This document shows positions 51,618 to 59,785 of a DNA stretch of 64,000 nt, one piece after another (position 1 is the stretch's first letter; each line of letters opens with the position of its first letter). Under the pieces are notes generated by a model. It was not told the DNA's origin, ran no database searches, and worked only from the letters and a program-made list of their open reading frames with translations. The stretch lies in assembly GCF_012926525.1 (NCBI RefSeq), contig NZ_JABBNI010000036.1, forward strand, positions 186,001 to 250,000. Direction: 5' to 3'. Source of the stretch: Clostridium muellerianum. GTDB taxonomy: Bacteria; Bacillota; Clostridia; Clostridiales; Clostridiaceae. Made by a program: the position numbers and the translations under genes.

Positions 51618-52171
51618 ATATAAACCGACCAATTTTAAAACACCTATATATAAATATATATATAATTAATAATATATAGGCGTTTTAAAAACGGTCGGTT
51701 TATAAAGAAAAAAATAATATAACCGCCCTTTGGGTTTGCCCTAGTGGCTTACCTTTTGGGCGAGGTCTTAATATATTTAGGGATAGTAGGAACGCTAGTG
51801 ACGTACTAACCCTAAATATATTAAGAGTTGGTTAGCAAAAGGTAAAAGAACGCAATTAGATAAAGAAATATATAATAATTAATATATCTTTTCGTAATTT
51901 AATAATATGTAAGGGCAAGTTTCCTAGAGCTACTACGCAACAAGTTGCTAGTATCTCTACGTCAATGTTCCACACCCTTACGTTGTGAATAAATGAGATA
52001 CTTTAACAAAACATTAAAATAGTATTAATATGATAGGATTTATGATTTTTAATCTTATTTATTCAATTTTTAGTTTTTAAAATTTTATAACACATTTAGA
52101 GTAGGATTTGATTGTTCTACTCTTTTTTATTACTCAAAATAAATTATAAATTGAAAGGTGATGGATAATTA
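51618..52171. ncRNA. 554-bp gene-free stretch with four large nested hairpins, possible structured RNA
   Basis: Between two + strand genes, a ~30-bp-armed inverted repeat (51622-51652 with 51670-51701, AAACCGACC/GGTCGGTTT at its ends) is followed by TTACCTTTTG...CAAAAGGTAA enclosing an exact 17-bp arm TCTTAATATATTTAGGG and its complement (~51767-51826). Then come AGAAATATAT/ATATATCTTT (~51860-51892) and GTAAGGG/CCCTTAC enclosing GCAAC/GTTGC (51909-51985). No open frame is seen. It may be a large phage RNA (ROOL- or GOLLD-like in context, not by sequence recognition) or an origin. Confidence 0.45.
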
Positions 52172-52609
52172 ATGGAAAACTTAGAAAACAACAAATTATA
52201 TCAGGCAATCGTGGAATTAAATACTAAAGGAAGTATTCAGGATCAGTGTAAAAAAGCATATGAAGATTATAAGAAGTATAGAGATTTGGTAGCAGATTAT
52301 AAAGATATACTTAAGACATATAAAAACAAAAATATGGAATTATTATTGTATAAGTATCAAGTTAGATTAGATGCTGTATTAGAAGAATTTGTATATCTTA
52401 ATACTAGAATTATAAAGACTTTAAATATAATAGAATCATATGTGGATTTTAACTTGTTTATGGAGAAATTTGAGTTAAATGAAGATGAAGTTGATGAGCA
52501 GTATACGTATTATGACAATCTGCTAATGAGCAGTAATTATATAGGCTTTGTGTGCCGAAAAGGTCTAATACAAAATGAAAAAATTGTAAATGAGATGATT
52601 GAGGATTAG
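52172..52609 (+). CDS. Hypothetical phage protein
   Basis: A 145-residue acidic helical protein (MENLENNKLYQAIVELNTKG ... 'ESYVDFNLFMEKFELNEDEV'). GAAAGGTGAT precedes the start by ~10 bases. A terminator follows at 52603. No domain recognised. Confidence 0.55.
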   Translation: MENLENNKLYQAIVELNTKGSIQDQCKKAYEDYKKYRDLVADYKDILKTYKNKNMELLLYKYQVRLDAVLEEFVYLNTRIIKTLNIIESYVDFNLFMEKFELNEDEVDEQYTYYDNLLMSSNYIGFVCRKGLIQNEKIVNEMIED

Positions 52610-52626
52610 CCGATTGGTTAGTCCTT
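52603..52626 (+). terminator. Intrinsic terminator
   Basis: GGATTAGCC (from 52604) pairs with GGTTAGTCC, with G-T pairs, and is followed by TTTTTT. Confidence 0.65.
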
Positions 52627-52668
52627 TTTTAATATAAAAAAATATATAAATGAAAGGTGATTGATGAT

Positions 52669-53382
52669 ATGAAAAAACAACAGAAACAAGAATTGAAAGA
52701 AAGTTTAAAGGCGATTGAAGAGGTACTTAACAGACATGAACAGTATGAGATTGATAACGGAGACTATTATGATTATGCTTTATTGCTACATAAGGATACG
52801 ATACTATTTGACATAAGTGTAGAAGATGAAGATTTGCAAAGTTATGAAATAGAAATAACTGATGTAAATAAATCAGATGTTAAATCAATTTGTAAGCTAC
52901 TAATAAATTACATTTATGAAAATGAAATTAATCCTAGACAGTCTTATGTGAAAAATGCTAATAATTTTAGAAAGAGAAAAATCAAGAGCCTTTGCTTATG
53001 GAGTGAAAGATTCGATGAAACTAAAGTAGAAAAAATCAATAAAGAATTAATTGAACATTATCAAAAAGTTAAAGAATATGAAAATAAGATAAGTAAATAT
53101 AAGAATTACATATCTGATATTTACTCTGTATTATGGATACTTTGTAAGAATTGGAAAGCAGAAGATATTAAGGATTATTGTATAGAAAGATTTAAACATT
53201 TTAATGTACAAGATGTTGAAGTTTTTATAGAAGATAATAGGGTTACAGCAATTTATATCGGTAATTCTAGAAGGTATAAACTTAGTGATGATATAGATAG
53301 TTTTAGTAAAAATGATGATGTGTTCAGAGAATTATTTAGTAAAGTAAAAACAATACAAGAACTTGAAGAAGCTGCATGTTAA
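52669..53382 (+). CDS. Hypothetical protein
   Basis: The 237-residue protein starts MKKQQKQELKESLKAIEEVL and is mainly helical with a Lys/Glu-rich centre. The ATG at 52669 (GAAAGGTGA upstream) is preferred over an in-frame GTG. A terminator (AGCTG/CAGCT) overlaps its end. No known family. Confidence 0.55.
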   Translation: MKKQQKQELKESLKAIEEVLNRHEQYEIDNGDYYDYALLLHKDTILFDISVEDEDLQSYEIEITDVNKSDVKSICKLLINYIYENEINPRQSYVKNANNFRKRKIKSLCLWSERFDETKVEKINKELIEHYQKVKEYENKISKYKNYISDIYSVLWILCKNWKAEDIKDYCIERFKHFNVQDVEVFIEDNRVTAIYIGNSRRYKLSDDIDSFSKNDDVFRELFSKVKTIQELEEAAC

Positions 53383-53403
53383 ATTTAACATTCAGCTTTT
53401 TTT
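53369..53403 (+). terminator. Intrinsic terminator
   Basis: AAGCTG-ATGTTAAA pairs with TTTAACAT-CAGCTT and is followed by TTTTT. Confidence 0.75.
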
Positions 53404-53451
53404 ATTATACAAAAAAATATAAATAAAAAAATTATGAAGGGTGGAATTTTT

Positions 53452-54081
53452 ATGTTAACAAAGCAAGGTAAAATAAATGTTATGGGAGTATATGGAATTA
53501 AGACGATGCAAGGGGTTGTGAAATATATAGGCTCAGCTTTAGAAGTCAATGATGCTTACAGTAGGCACAGAACCAATTTAATTAATGGAGATTACTATGA
53601 AACTAATAAGCATGAGTTACAGGCGCTTTTTAATCAAGAGGATTTAATATTTTATGTTATTAAAGAATGTAAAAGAGATGATCTTGATAAAGAAGAAACT
53701 AAATATATAAAACTATATTATAAGACTATAGTTAATAGAGATAAAAAGGGTAAGAGAAGAAAAAATAAGAGTACACCAGAAGAAACACTGAAAAGAAGAC
53801 AATCTAATTTAGGAGAAAATAATCCTCATAATACTTGTCTAACTGAAAAAGATGCTTCAGAAATTTTGTGGCTAAAGAAAAATACAAAAATTAAGCAAAA
53901 GGATATTGCTCAAGAATATGAATGTAGTCCTAATTTAGTTTCTAGGATTGGAAATGATAGATGGAAAAGTATAGAATCAATAAAACCTACTTGGTTACTA
54001 GAAAAGCTTGGAATAGAAAAAGAAGTTGATTGTACTGCAATACTTTCAACCTCTGGTACACCTGCAAGTGTACATATGTAA
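53452..54081 (+). CDS. GIY-YIG endonuclease (homing-endonuclease-like)
   Basis: The 209-residue product has the GIY-YIG domain ('GVYGIKTMQGVVKYIGSALE', 'RHRTNLINGDYYETNKHELQ', 'LDKEETKYIKLY') and a C-terminal HTH 'IKQKDIAQEYECSPNLVSRI', the layout of free-standing homing endonucleases in phages. It lies between terminators and is not inside an intron as far as I can see. The ATG at 53452 (GGGTGG upstream) is chosen over an in-frame ATG 18 bases earlier with no ribosome site. It probably cuts related phage genomes (inference). Confidence 0.85.
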   Translation: MLTKQGKINVMGVYGIKTMQGVVKYIGSALEVNDAYSRHRTNLINGDYYETNKHELQALFNQEDLIFYVIKECKRDDLDKEETKYIKLYYKTIVNRDKKGKRRKNKSTPEETLKRRQSNLGENNPHNTCLTEKDASEILWLKKNTKIKQKDIAQEYECSPNLVSRIGNDRWKSIESIKPTWLLEKLGIEKEVDCTAILSTSGTPASVHM

Positions 54082-54139
54082 ATTTAGATATTATTAATTA
54101 TAACATATTAAGAGGAAAAATATACATATAAAAAAGTTA

Positions 54140-54166
54140 AGGGTAGTAATGAAATGTTGCTACCCT
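54140..54166. terminator. Hairpin
   Basis: GGGTAG (54141-54146) pairs with CTACCC (54160-54165), followed by TATTTT. Probable weak terminator after the endonuclease gene. Confidence 0.5.
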
Positions 54167-54202
54167 ATTTTAAGGCATCATATAGGAAAGGTGGTAATGG
54201 CA

Positions 54203-54325
54203 ATGTTATTATTTTTATTAGGTATAAGTTTTTTATTGAATTTATGCTTAACTGTTTTGATATTTAAAGATTGCAAAAAAATTGATAATAATGTAGAAAA
54301 AATTGAAGAAAGGTGTGGTGAATAA
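54203..54325 (+). CDS. Small single-helix membrane protein
   Basis: A 40-residue protein with one membrane helix (MLLFLLGISFLLNLCLTVLI) followed by a short Lys/Asp-rich tail. AAAGGTGG lies upstream (an in-frame ATG at 54197 is possible). It is encoded just before 54327, and its stop lies one base before that ATG. Function unknown. Confidence 0.5.
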   Translation: MLLFLLGISFLLNLCLTVLIFKDCKKIDNNVEKIEERCGE

Positions 54326-54326
54326 T

Positions 54327-54689
54327 ATGATAACTAAGTCGTTAAATAAAATTGCATATATTACATATAAAACAGGATCAATGGGAGATATAATAGAAGA
54401 TAATAAAGGAATGTATTTGTTTCAAATATTAGATACAGAAGAAATAAATATAGCAGTAGATGAATATAATAAAGCAGTTAGTTTACAATGCAAATTAGAT
54501 GTAGATATGATTGAATACAACAGAATAATACACATGTATAAGAATAAAGTAAAGGAATTCAAAGTTAAAAAAGCTCAAGATATAATTTTCAATGATAAAG
54601 AGTTCAAATTGGAATGGAAGAAAAAAGAAGAACGTCTAAATAGAATAGATAAAATTTGCGACAAAATTATAAATAATTTGGAAAATTAG
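54327..54689 (+). CDS. Hypothetical protein
   Basis: A 120-residue, mostly helical Lys-rich protein (MITKSLNKIAYITYKTGSMG ...). AAAGGTG lies 9 bases upstream. It follows the small membrane protein directly. No known family. Confidence 0.5.
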   Translation: MITKSLNKIAYITYKTGSMGDIIEDNKGMYLFQILDTEEINIAVDEYNKAVSLQCKLDVDMIEYNRIIHMYKNKVKEFKVKKAQDIIFNDKEFKLEWKKKEERLNRIDKICDKIINNLEN

Positions 54690-54742
54690 AAGGATTTTGG
54701 GTATTGGTAGAGAATGTTTATCTTATGAAGGGAGCTGGGAAT

Positions 54743-55021
54743 ATGGATATAAAAGAAAGGCAGAATTTAAGAAATCTTTGTTTGAAAGAAGAATATGAAT
54801 ATTACTTTAATTCTTATGGATATAATGGACATCATATAGAACTAAATTTGGCTGATGAAAGAGAAAAAGAAACATATTTGGCATTGTTATATCTTGAAGA
54901 TAAAAAACTAATTAATATTAAAAAAGGTAATGTTCAAGGGGAATCTACTATTACAATTACATCTTTAGGAATAGATGAAGTGGAAAAATTAATTTTGGAA
55001 AATGAAGTTAATAAAAAATAA
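54743..55021 (+). CDS. Hypothetical winged-helix-like protein
   Basis: A 92-residue protein: MDIKERQNLRNLCLKEEYEY, 'TYLALLYLEDKKLINIKKG' and 'STITITSLGIDEVEKLI', a possible winged helix. The ATG at 54743 has GGGAG upstream, whereas earlier in-frame starts do not. A terminator follows at 55027. Confidence 0.5.
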   Translation: MDIKERQNLRNLCLKEEYEYYFNSYGYNGHHIELNLADEREKETYLALLYLEDKKLINIKKGNVQGESTITITSLGIDEVEKLILENEVNKK

Positions 55022-55026
55022 TATTT

Positions 55027-55054
55027 AAAAGCATTGTAGAGATACAGTGCTTTT
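55027..55054 (+). terminator. Intrinsic terminator
   Basis: AAAAGCATTGTA pairs with TACAGTGCTTTT and is followed by GTTTTG. Confidence 0.65.
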
Positions 55055-55168
55055 GTTTTGCTTAAATATTGGAGGATAATTTTATTATTTATTACAGAAT
55101 ATAATAAAGAAAATAGTTATAAATATTAGTATATTTTATGAAACAACTGAAAGGATGTGAGATAGGAA

Positions 55169-55612
55169 ATGTTGAACGAAAAACAGATACAATGTATAGA
55201 ACAAATAGCGTTAGGAGAGTTGACAAAAGAGGAAATAGCAAAGGAAATAGGGATTACTTCAAGAACTATCTATAACTGGCAAAATAACGAAGAATTTAGA
55301 GTTGAACTTCGCCAACGTTCACATGTTATACAAACTGCAATGGAAGCCGAGGGTAAAGCCAGAATGGTTGCAAAAGGTCAAATTGCTATAGAAAATATTT
55401 TTAAACTTGCAAATAACGCCAAACAAGAGAAAGTCAAGTTAGATGCTAATATATTCATATATGAGGCAATTTTCGGTAAGGCAACGACTAGATTGCAAGA
55501 CATTACAGCAGATGAAAATAAGAAGGACAAGAAGGTTACAACAGAGCAACTACTTGATGAATTTAAGAAGTTCAGTGTGATTAAAAACGATGAACTTGAA
55601 AAAGCTGAATAA
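55169..55612 (+). CDS. phBC6A51-family HTH protein / small terminase subunit
   Basis: The 147-residue protein has 'QIALGELTKEEIAKEIGITS' and 'RTIYNWQNNEEFRVELRQRS', the HTH of phage phBC6A51-type small terminases, followed by a helical oligomerisation region and an acidic C terminus. It would recognise the phage packaging site and load the large subunit. The distance to the large terminase (2.4 kb, with integrase and non-coding DNA between) is unusually long. Confidence 0.75.
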   Translation: MLNEKQIQCIEQIALGELTKEEIAKEIGITSRTIYNWQNNEEFRVELRQRSHVIQTAMEAEGKARMVAKGQIAIENIFKLANNAKQEKVKLDANIFIYEAIFGKATTRLQDITADENKKDKKVTTEQLLDEFKKFSVIKNDELEKAE

Positions 55613-55922
55613 AAAATTTAGTAGGCATGTATATTAAGTAACATTTTTAAATAGTAATTATTAAGTAATATTATATATTGATACATATATGTATTGTTTT
55701 TAGATCATAAGCTTTGTATTAATATAAGTTATTTGATTACTAGATTAGAATTATTATTATGTCTTGAGTTTTTAAGAGATAACTTATATATAATTCCTTA
55801 AAATAGCATGAATTATGGTGTTTTTATAATTAGACTCATCACATAATAGTAGTTATGTCTTGACTTTGAAATAGCATAGTAGTACAATTACAGTATAGAA
55901 AATATTGTAAGGAAGTGCTATT
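55613..55922. other. Intergenic region with promoter for the integrase
   Basis: No gene is seen. TTATGTCTTGA occurs twice (about 55755 and 55851), each followed by AAATAGCAT, a partial direct repeat around the integrase promoter. Confidence 0.4.
55860..55888 (+). promoter_or_regulatory. Sigma-A-type promoter of the integrase gene
   Basis: TTGACT (55860-55865) and TACAAT (55883-55888) are exactly 17 bp apart, 35 bases upstream of the integrase start. Confidence 0.65.
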
Positions 55923-56774
55923 ATGAATTATTTAAAAATGTTTGAAGAATATTTACATAATGAAGATAAGAGCAAAAATACAATTGATGGTTACATGAGA
56001 GATTTAACCGACTTCTATAACTGGTATATTGATAAAAATAATTGTAAACTAACTGATATCATCGGCTTGGATACACAGGAATATAAAAAGGTTCTTGAAA
56101 AGCAATATAAGGCTACTACAATTAATAGAAAGGTAGCAACATTAAATAAGTTCTTAGGATGGATGAAGAATAATAACTATATAACTAAGGATATTAAGTT
56201 AAAACAAATAAAGAATAATGATGGTGTTAAGTTCAAAGGACTTGAAGAAAAGACACTATGGCAGCTTAGAAAAGAAATTCATAGAATGGGAAATTTACTT
56301 CATATATGTATAATCGAAATATTAATGAATACAGGTATAAGAGTAAGTGAGTTGTGCAGTATCCAATTGCAAGATATAGAAATAACAGAGCGTAAAGGTG
56401 TTCTTAAGGTTACTGGTAAAGGTAATAAGCAAAGGGAAATACCTCTTAACAAAGATGTAAGAGAAGCAATTAGTAATTATTTAGAAGTTAGAAAAGCTAA
56501 AAATGATGATTATTATTTATTGCAGGGGCAACGTGGAGCTATGACAAGAAAAGCAATAGATATTATATTAAAAAATTATGGCAGTAGATTAAATATAGAT
56601 GTATCAGCTCATATGCTAAGGCATACATTAGCATACAAATTAGTTACTAATTCAAATGTTAGTATTACAACGGTTCAATCAATATTAGGTCATGAAAAGC
56701 TTGAAACTACAATGATATATACTCAAACATTGAATAAGGATAAAGAAAATGCACTAGAAAATATAGAATGGTAA
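55923..56774 (+). CDS. Tyrosine recombinase / phage integrase (XerC-like)
   Basis: The 283-residue enzyme has an N-terminal SAM-like core-binding domain and a catalytic domain with Arg140 ('MNTGIRVSELC'), Lys166 ('VTGKGNKQREIPL'), His230-Met-Leu-Arg233 ('HMLRHTLAYKL'), His257 ('ILGHEKLE') and nucleophile Tyr266 ('TTMIYTQ'). All catalytic residues are present. It is short and compact like XerC/D, without an arm-binding domain. AAGGAAG lies upstream. Its place beside the terminase rather than beside the attachment site is unusual for an integrase, so it could instead resolve phage DNA. Confidence 0.88.
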   Translation: MNYLKMFEEYLHNEDKSKNTIDGYMRDLTDFYNWYIDKNNCKLTDIIGLDTQEYKKVLEKQYKATTINRKVATLNKFLGWMKNNNYITKDIKLKQIKNNDGVKFKGLEEKTLWQLRKEIHRMGNLLHICIIEILMNTGIRVSELCSIQLQDIEITERKGVLKVTGKGNKQREIPLNKDVREAISNYLEVRKAKNDDYYLLQGQRGAMTRKAIDIILKNYGSRLNIDVSAHMLRHTLAYKLVTNSNVSITTVQSILGHEKLETTMIYTQTLNKDKENALENIEW

Positions 56775-56804
56775 AGATAACTTTTAATAGGTTATCTTTT
56801 TTTT
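56774..56804 (+). terminator. Intrinsic terminator after integrase
   Basis: AAGATAAC (56774-56781) pairs with GTTATCTT (56791-56798), followed by TTTTTT. Confidence 0.85.
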
Positions 56805-56819
56805 ATTTGGCAGGATAGT

Positions 56820-57000
56820 AATGAATAATAACCTTGTTAAGGTTATAGTTACCCTATCGTTTGCCTAATGACTACTTATATGGAATGGAATTAATAGTCA
56901 ATGGCTGTGACGAAAGGAACAGGTCTTTAGACTTTATCATTTACTATTAATGTAATGGAATATACAATCTACAAGGCAAATGATAAGTAAATATATATAT
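56820..57000. ncRNA. Candidate multibranched structured RNA
   Basis: Complementary segments are nested: ATAACCTT/AAGGTTAT (56825-56843), TTTGCCT (from ~56861) with AGGCAAA (~56974), and ATTAATAGT (~56891) with ACTATTAAT (~56943), enclosing GC-richer loops (CTGTGACGAAAGGAACAGG). There is no open frame. The structure is suggested by pairing only. Confidence 0.4.
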
Positions 57001-57003
57001 AGA

Positions 57004-57649
57004 AGCGGGACAAAGAAAAAATAAACAATTCAATTATTATTAATAGTAGCAGGAGCAGGGTAAATTAAAAAGGTTATATATTAAATAGAATAGGAGCGGT
57101 TGTTATGGATAGTAAGCAAATAAAAGATATATTACAAGCATTAAAAGATAAACATGATAAACAGGAACAAGTATATAATGATACAGTAGCAGAGATACAA
57201 GAACTATGTGAACATAAGGAATTAATAGGAATTATGATAGGTAAGAAGTGTACTGTATGTGGAAAGATATTTACCAATGATGATGAAAGACTAACACATT
57301 ATAAAGCAATTGATTAAGTAGCAGAGGTCATGGGAGCAGGACACACGACCTTATATATATTTATAATAACAGAAGCAGGGTAAATATAAGATATATCAAT
57401 AGATTACATGACAGGCTTGAGTTTAAGCTTGTTAACTATGTTATATCTATTTATAATATAGCAGCAATATATATTAATCATAGTAGCAGGGTTATATTAT
57501 TTAAGGAACGGAGCGGGACTATTATATTTGAACATAATAGCAGCGATTTATGTATTAGATAAAAGAAAGAATTAAATAAAAAAAGTTTAATTGATATATT
57601 TACCTTTAAGTAGCAGGGTAAGTATATTTTTTATCAGAGAGTAGCGGGA
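57004..57649 (+). repeat. Array of AGCRGGR motifs
   Basis: AGC[A/G]GG[G/A] occurs at 57004, 57048, 57054, 57335, 57374, 57485, 57512, 57612 and 57643, all on the + strand, plus near-copies at 57095, 57460 and 57539. Spacing ranges from 6 to over 100 bp in otherwise AT-rich DNA, just upstream of the large terminase. Such clustering is typical of a protein-binding array, for example a packaging (pac) site. Confidence 0.6.
57105..57317 (+). CDS. Small coiled-coil zinc-finger-like protein
   Basis: The 70-residue protein begins MDSKQIKDILQALKDKHDKQ (coiled coil) and ends with 'ELCEHKELIGIMIGKKCTVC' and 'GKIF', a C..H...CxxC pattern that may bind zinc. AGGAGCGG precedes the start; that ribosome site also belongs to the repeated AGCRGG series. 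It lies inside the motif array before the terminase. Confidence 0.6.
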   Translation: MDSKQIKDILQALKDKHDKQEQVYNDTVAEIQELCEHKELIGIMIGKKCTVCGKIFTNDDERLTHYKAID

Positions 57650-57988
57650 CTTAATAGAATAGTAGATCAAAATAAATTGTATTAGCATATAAAATATGGG
57701 GGTACTTTCTTTTTTGTTTTTTTTACACGCCCCCTACAGTTACTTCAATGATTATTTAAAATATTTTTGTAACTTCGGACTTATAAAAGGATATGCAATT
57801 ATTGTGTACCCTTAATTTGGCTATCCTTTTCATGGATAGCTGATTTTAATTCACACTTGAAATGTGAGCAAGAATATAATAATACAAAAATATTTTATAA
57901 AAAAATTTTACAGTTTCGGAACAGATAATTCCGATTGAACTACCTCATATTATAGGTGGTTCATTTTTTAAATTAAGGAGAGGATGGA
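57650..57988. other. Hairpin-rich region before the large terminase
   Basis: No gene is seen. Hairpins include GGGGG.../CCCCC (~57700-57736), GGCTATCC/GGATAGC (57821-57843), TCGGAA/TTCCGA (57914-57933) and GAACTACCT/AGGTGGTTC (57936-57961) followed by ATTTTTT, the last a terminator. GGAGAGGATGG precedes the terminase start. Confidence 0.5.
57936..57967 (+). terminator. Intrinsic terminator before terminase gene
   Basis: GAACTACCT (57936-57944) pairs with AGGTGGTTC (57953-57961), followed by ATTTTTT. Confidence 0.7.
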
Positions 57989-59770
57989 ATGTTTTATGAT
58001 AATATAGAATTTACTGAAAATGATAAATTCAATAGATATTTATTACATAAGTATATAAATAAAATGTATAAAGATAATGGAGCAACAGAGGAACAAGCAG
58101 AACAAGCAACACAAGAATTAATACTAAAATATAAAGATAATTTATTTGGCAAAGATTCCCTATCAGTAATGATCGGAAATGTCAGCATACCTTTTTTTTG
58201 TTCCTATTTTCTTCAAGATACCTTTGTTGCTAAAGATGATAATACTGCAAGAGAATTAGCAGAGGTTCATTATGAGATATGGGACACCTTAGAAGATATG
58301 ATTATTAAAGATAAATTTGATAAATTAGAACTAATTATGCCAAGGGGAACAGCAAAGACAACAGTTTGCGACTTCGCCCTAAGTGTGTATCTACACGCAT
58401 ATAAGAAGTCTATATATACTCTTGTATGTGGTAAAACTGAACAAGATGCAGTTGAGTTCATAGCACAGACTAGACAAGCATTTGAGGAAAACCCTTATAT
58501 AATAGAAGCATTTGGAGAATTAATTAATACTAAGGAAAACACAGTAAACAAATTGGAATTAGAATTAGACAACCCGAATGGGAAAACAAAAATCCAAGCA
58601 ATATCTTCTTCAACTTCTATGAGAGGTAAAAAATATAATGGAGCAAGACCTAGTTGTATTATAGCAGACGATTATCAATCTAAAAGTGATTGTATTACTC
58701 AAGAAGCTAGAGAGAAAAAATATTTAACTTGGGTAGAAGATTCAGAATTTGCAGGTGATAAGGCAGTATATAGACAAGGTAAAAAGATTAAATCAGGGAC
58801 AAAATTCATAATTTTAGGCACAATACTCCATTCTGATTGCTTCATGTCAAGGCTTTTAAAGAATAAAGAATATAAACATAAAGTACGTAGAATTTGTAAT
58901 TTTGACGTTGATAAATATTTTCACGAAGGATTATGGGAAGAATTTAGGAAAGTTTATTTTAATAATAAATTACAAGATTCAGTAAGTGAAGCAAAAGAAT
59001 TTTATTTCCAACACGAACAAGAAATGCAATATGAAACAATTTGGCAAGATAAATATGATTGCCTAGAAGAAGCCATATCATATTATAATAATCCTAGTTC
59101 TTGGAAACAAGAGATGATGAACGATGCTAGTAAACTCGGTGAAAAATGGTTTACTTCAATTAAAACATTACCTTATAAGAGTGAAGAAGGTAAAGATTCT
59201 ATTATTGGTCATAAAGTTGAGAAAATGATGCTTACAGTAGACCCTGCAAGTACAAGTACAGTACGTTCTGATAGTTTTGCATTTGTAGTTGGTTCAGTAA
59301 GCAACAATGGATTTAAGTATGTACATAAAGGAGAGTTAATTAAATATGATGCTAGAACACAGTTTGATGATTATTTAGCACATATTATTGAATTGTTAAA
59401 GACTTATAAAGAAATAATTGCAGTTTTCATAGAAAAAAACACGTTTAATGGTTCGGATGCTAACCAATTAGAAAAGCTTATTGAAGAAGACTCCGAACTA
59501 TCGGGCAGAGATATTCAAATTATAAATGAAAGTCAACGTAAGAATAAAGACGATAAAATAGCTTCATGTGTTTCAGCAGTTAATAATGGAGCAGTAATTT
59601 TTAATGAAGAAGATGAAGATTTCATTGAAGAAGTAAAGTCATTTTGTGGACAGGACTTTAGTTTACATGATGATGCACCCGATTGTTTAAGTGAATTTTA
59701 CAATAGAATAGATTTAATAAAAAAGATAGAACCTTTAAGGTTCTTTAATAATTTGAAAATAAAATATTAG
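57989..59770 (+). CDS. terL: Phage terminase large subunit
   Basis: The 593-residue packaging motor has an ATPase with Walker A 'LIMPRGTAKTTVCDF' near residues 112-126 and Walker B 'SCIIADDYQ', and a C-terminal RNase H-like nuclease ('MLTVDPASTSTVRSDSFAFV', 'AVFIEKNTFNGSDANQLEKL', 'HDDAPDCLSEFYNRI') with the catalytic acidic residues. It cuts concatemeric DNA and pumps it into procapsids. AGGAGAGG precedes the start. It begins the head module, with the portal gene following 16 bp later. Confidence 0.95.
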   Translation: MFYDNIEFTENDKFNRYLLHKYINKMYKDNGATEEQAEQATQELILKYKDNLFGKDSLSVMIGNVSIPFFCSYFLQDTFVAKDDNTARELAEVHYEIWDTLEDMIIKDKFDKLELIMPRGTAKTTVCDFALSVYLHAYKKSIYTLVCGKTEQDAVEFIAQTRQAFEENPYIIEAFGELINTKENTVNKLELELDNPNGKTKIQAISSSTSMRGKKYNGARPSCIIADDYQSKSDCITQEAREKKYLTWVEDSEFAGDKAVYRQGKKIKSGTKFIILGTILHSDCFMSRLLKNKEYKHKVRRICNFDVDKYFHEGLWEEFRKVYFNNKLQDSVSEAKEFYFQHEQEMQYETIWQDKYDCLEEAISYYNNPSSWKQEMMNDASKLGEKWFTSIKTLPYKSEEGKDSIIGHKVEKMMLTVDPASTSTVRSDSFAFVVGSVSNNGFKYVHKGELIKYDARTQFDDYLAHIIELLKTYKEIIAVFIEKNTFNGSDANQLEKLIEEDSELSGRDIQIINESQRKNKDDKIASCVSAVNNGAVIFNEEDEDFIEEVKSFCGQDFSLHDDAPDCLSEFYNRIDLIKKIEPLRFFNNLKIKY

Positions 59771-59785
59771 AATAGGAGGTAGAAC

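Noticed and set aside
56820-57000. Group I intron considered because a GIY-YIG endonuclease is nearby
   Set aside because: No conserved P7 or splice-site pattern and no interrupted gene could be identified.
57004-57649. CRISPR array
   Set aside because: The repeated 7-mers are too short and irregularly spaced; no constant repeat-spacer unit and no cas genes.
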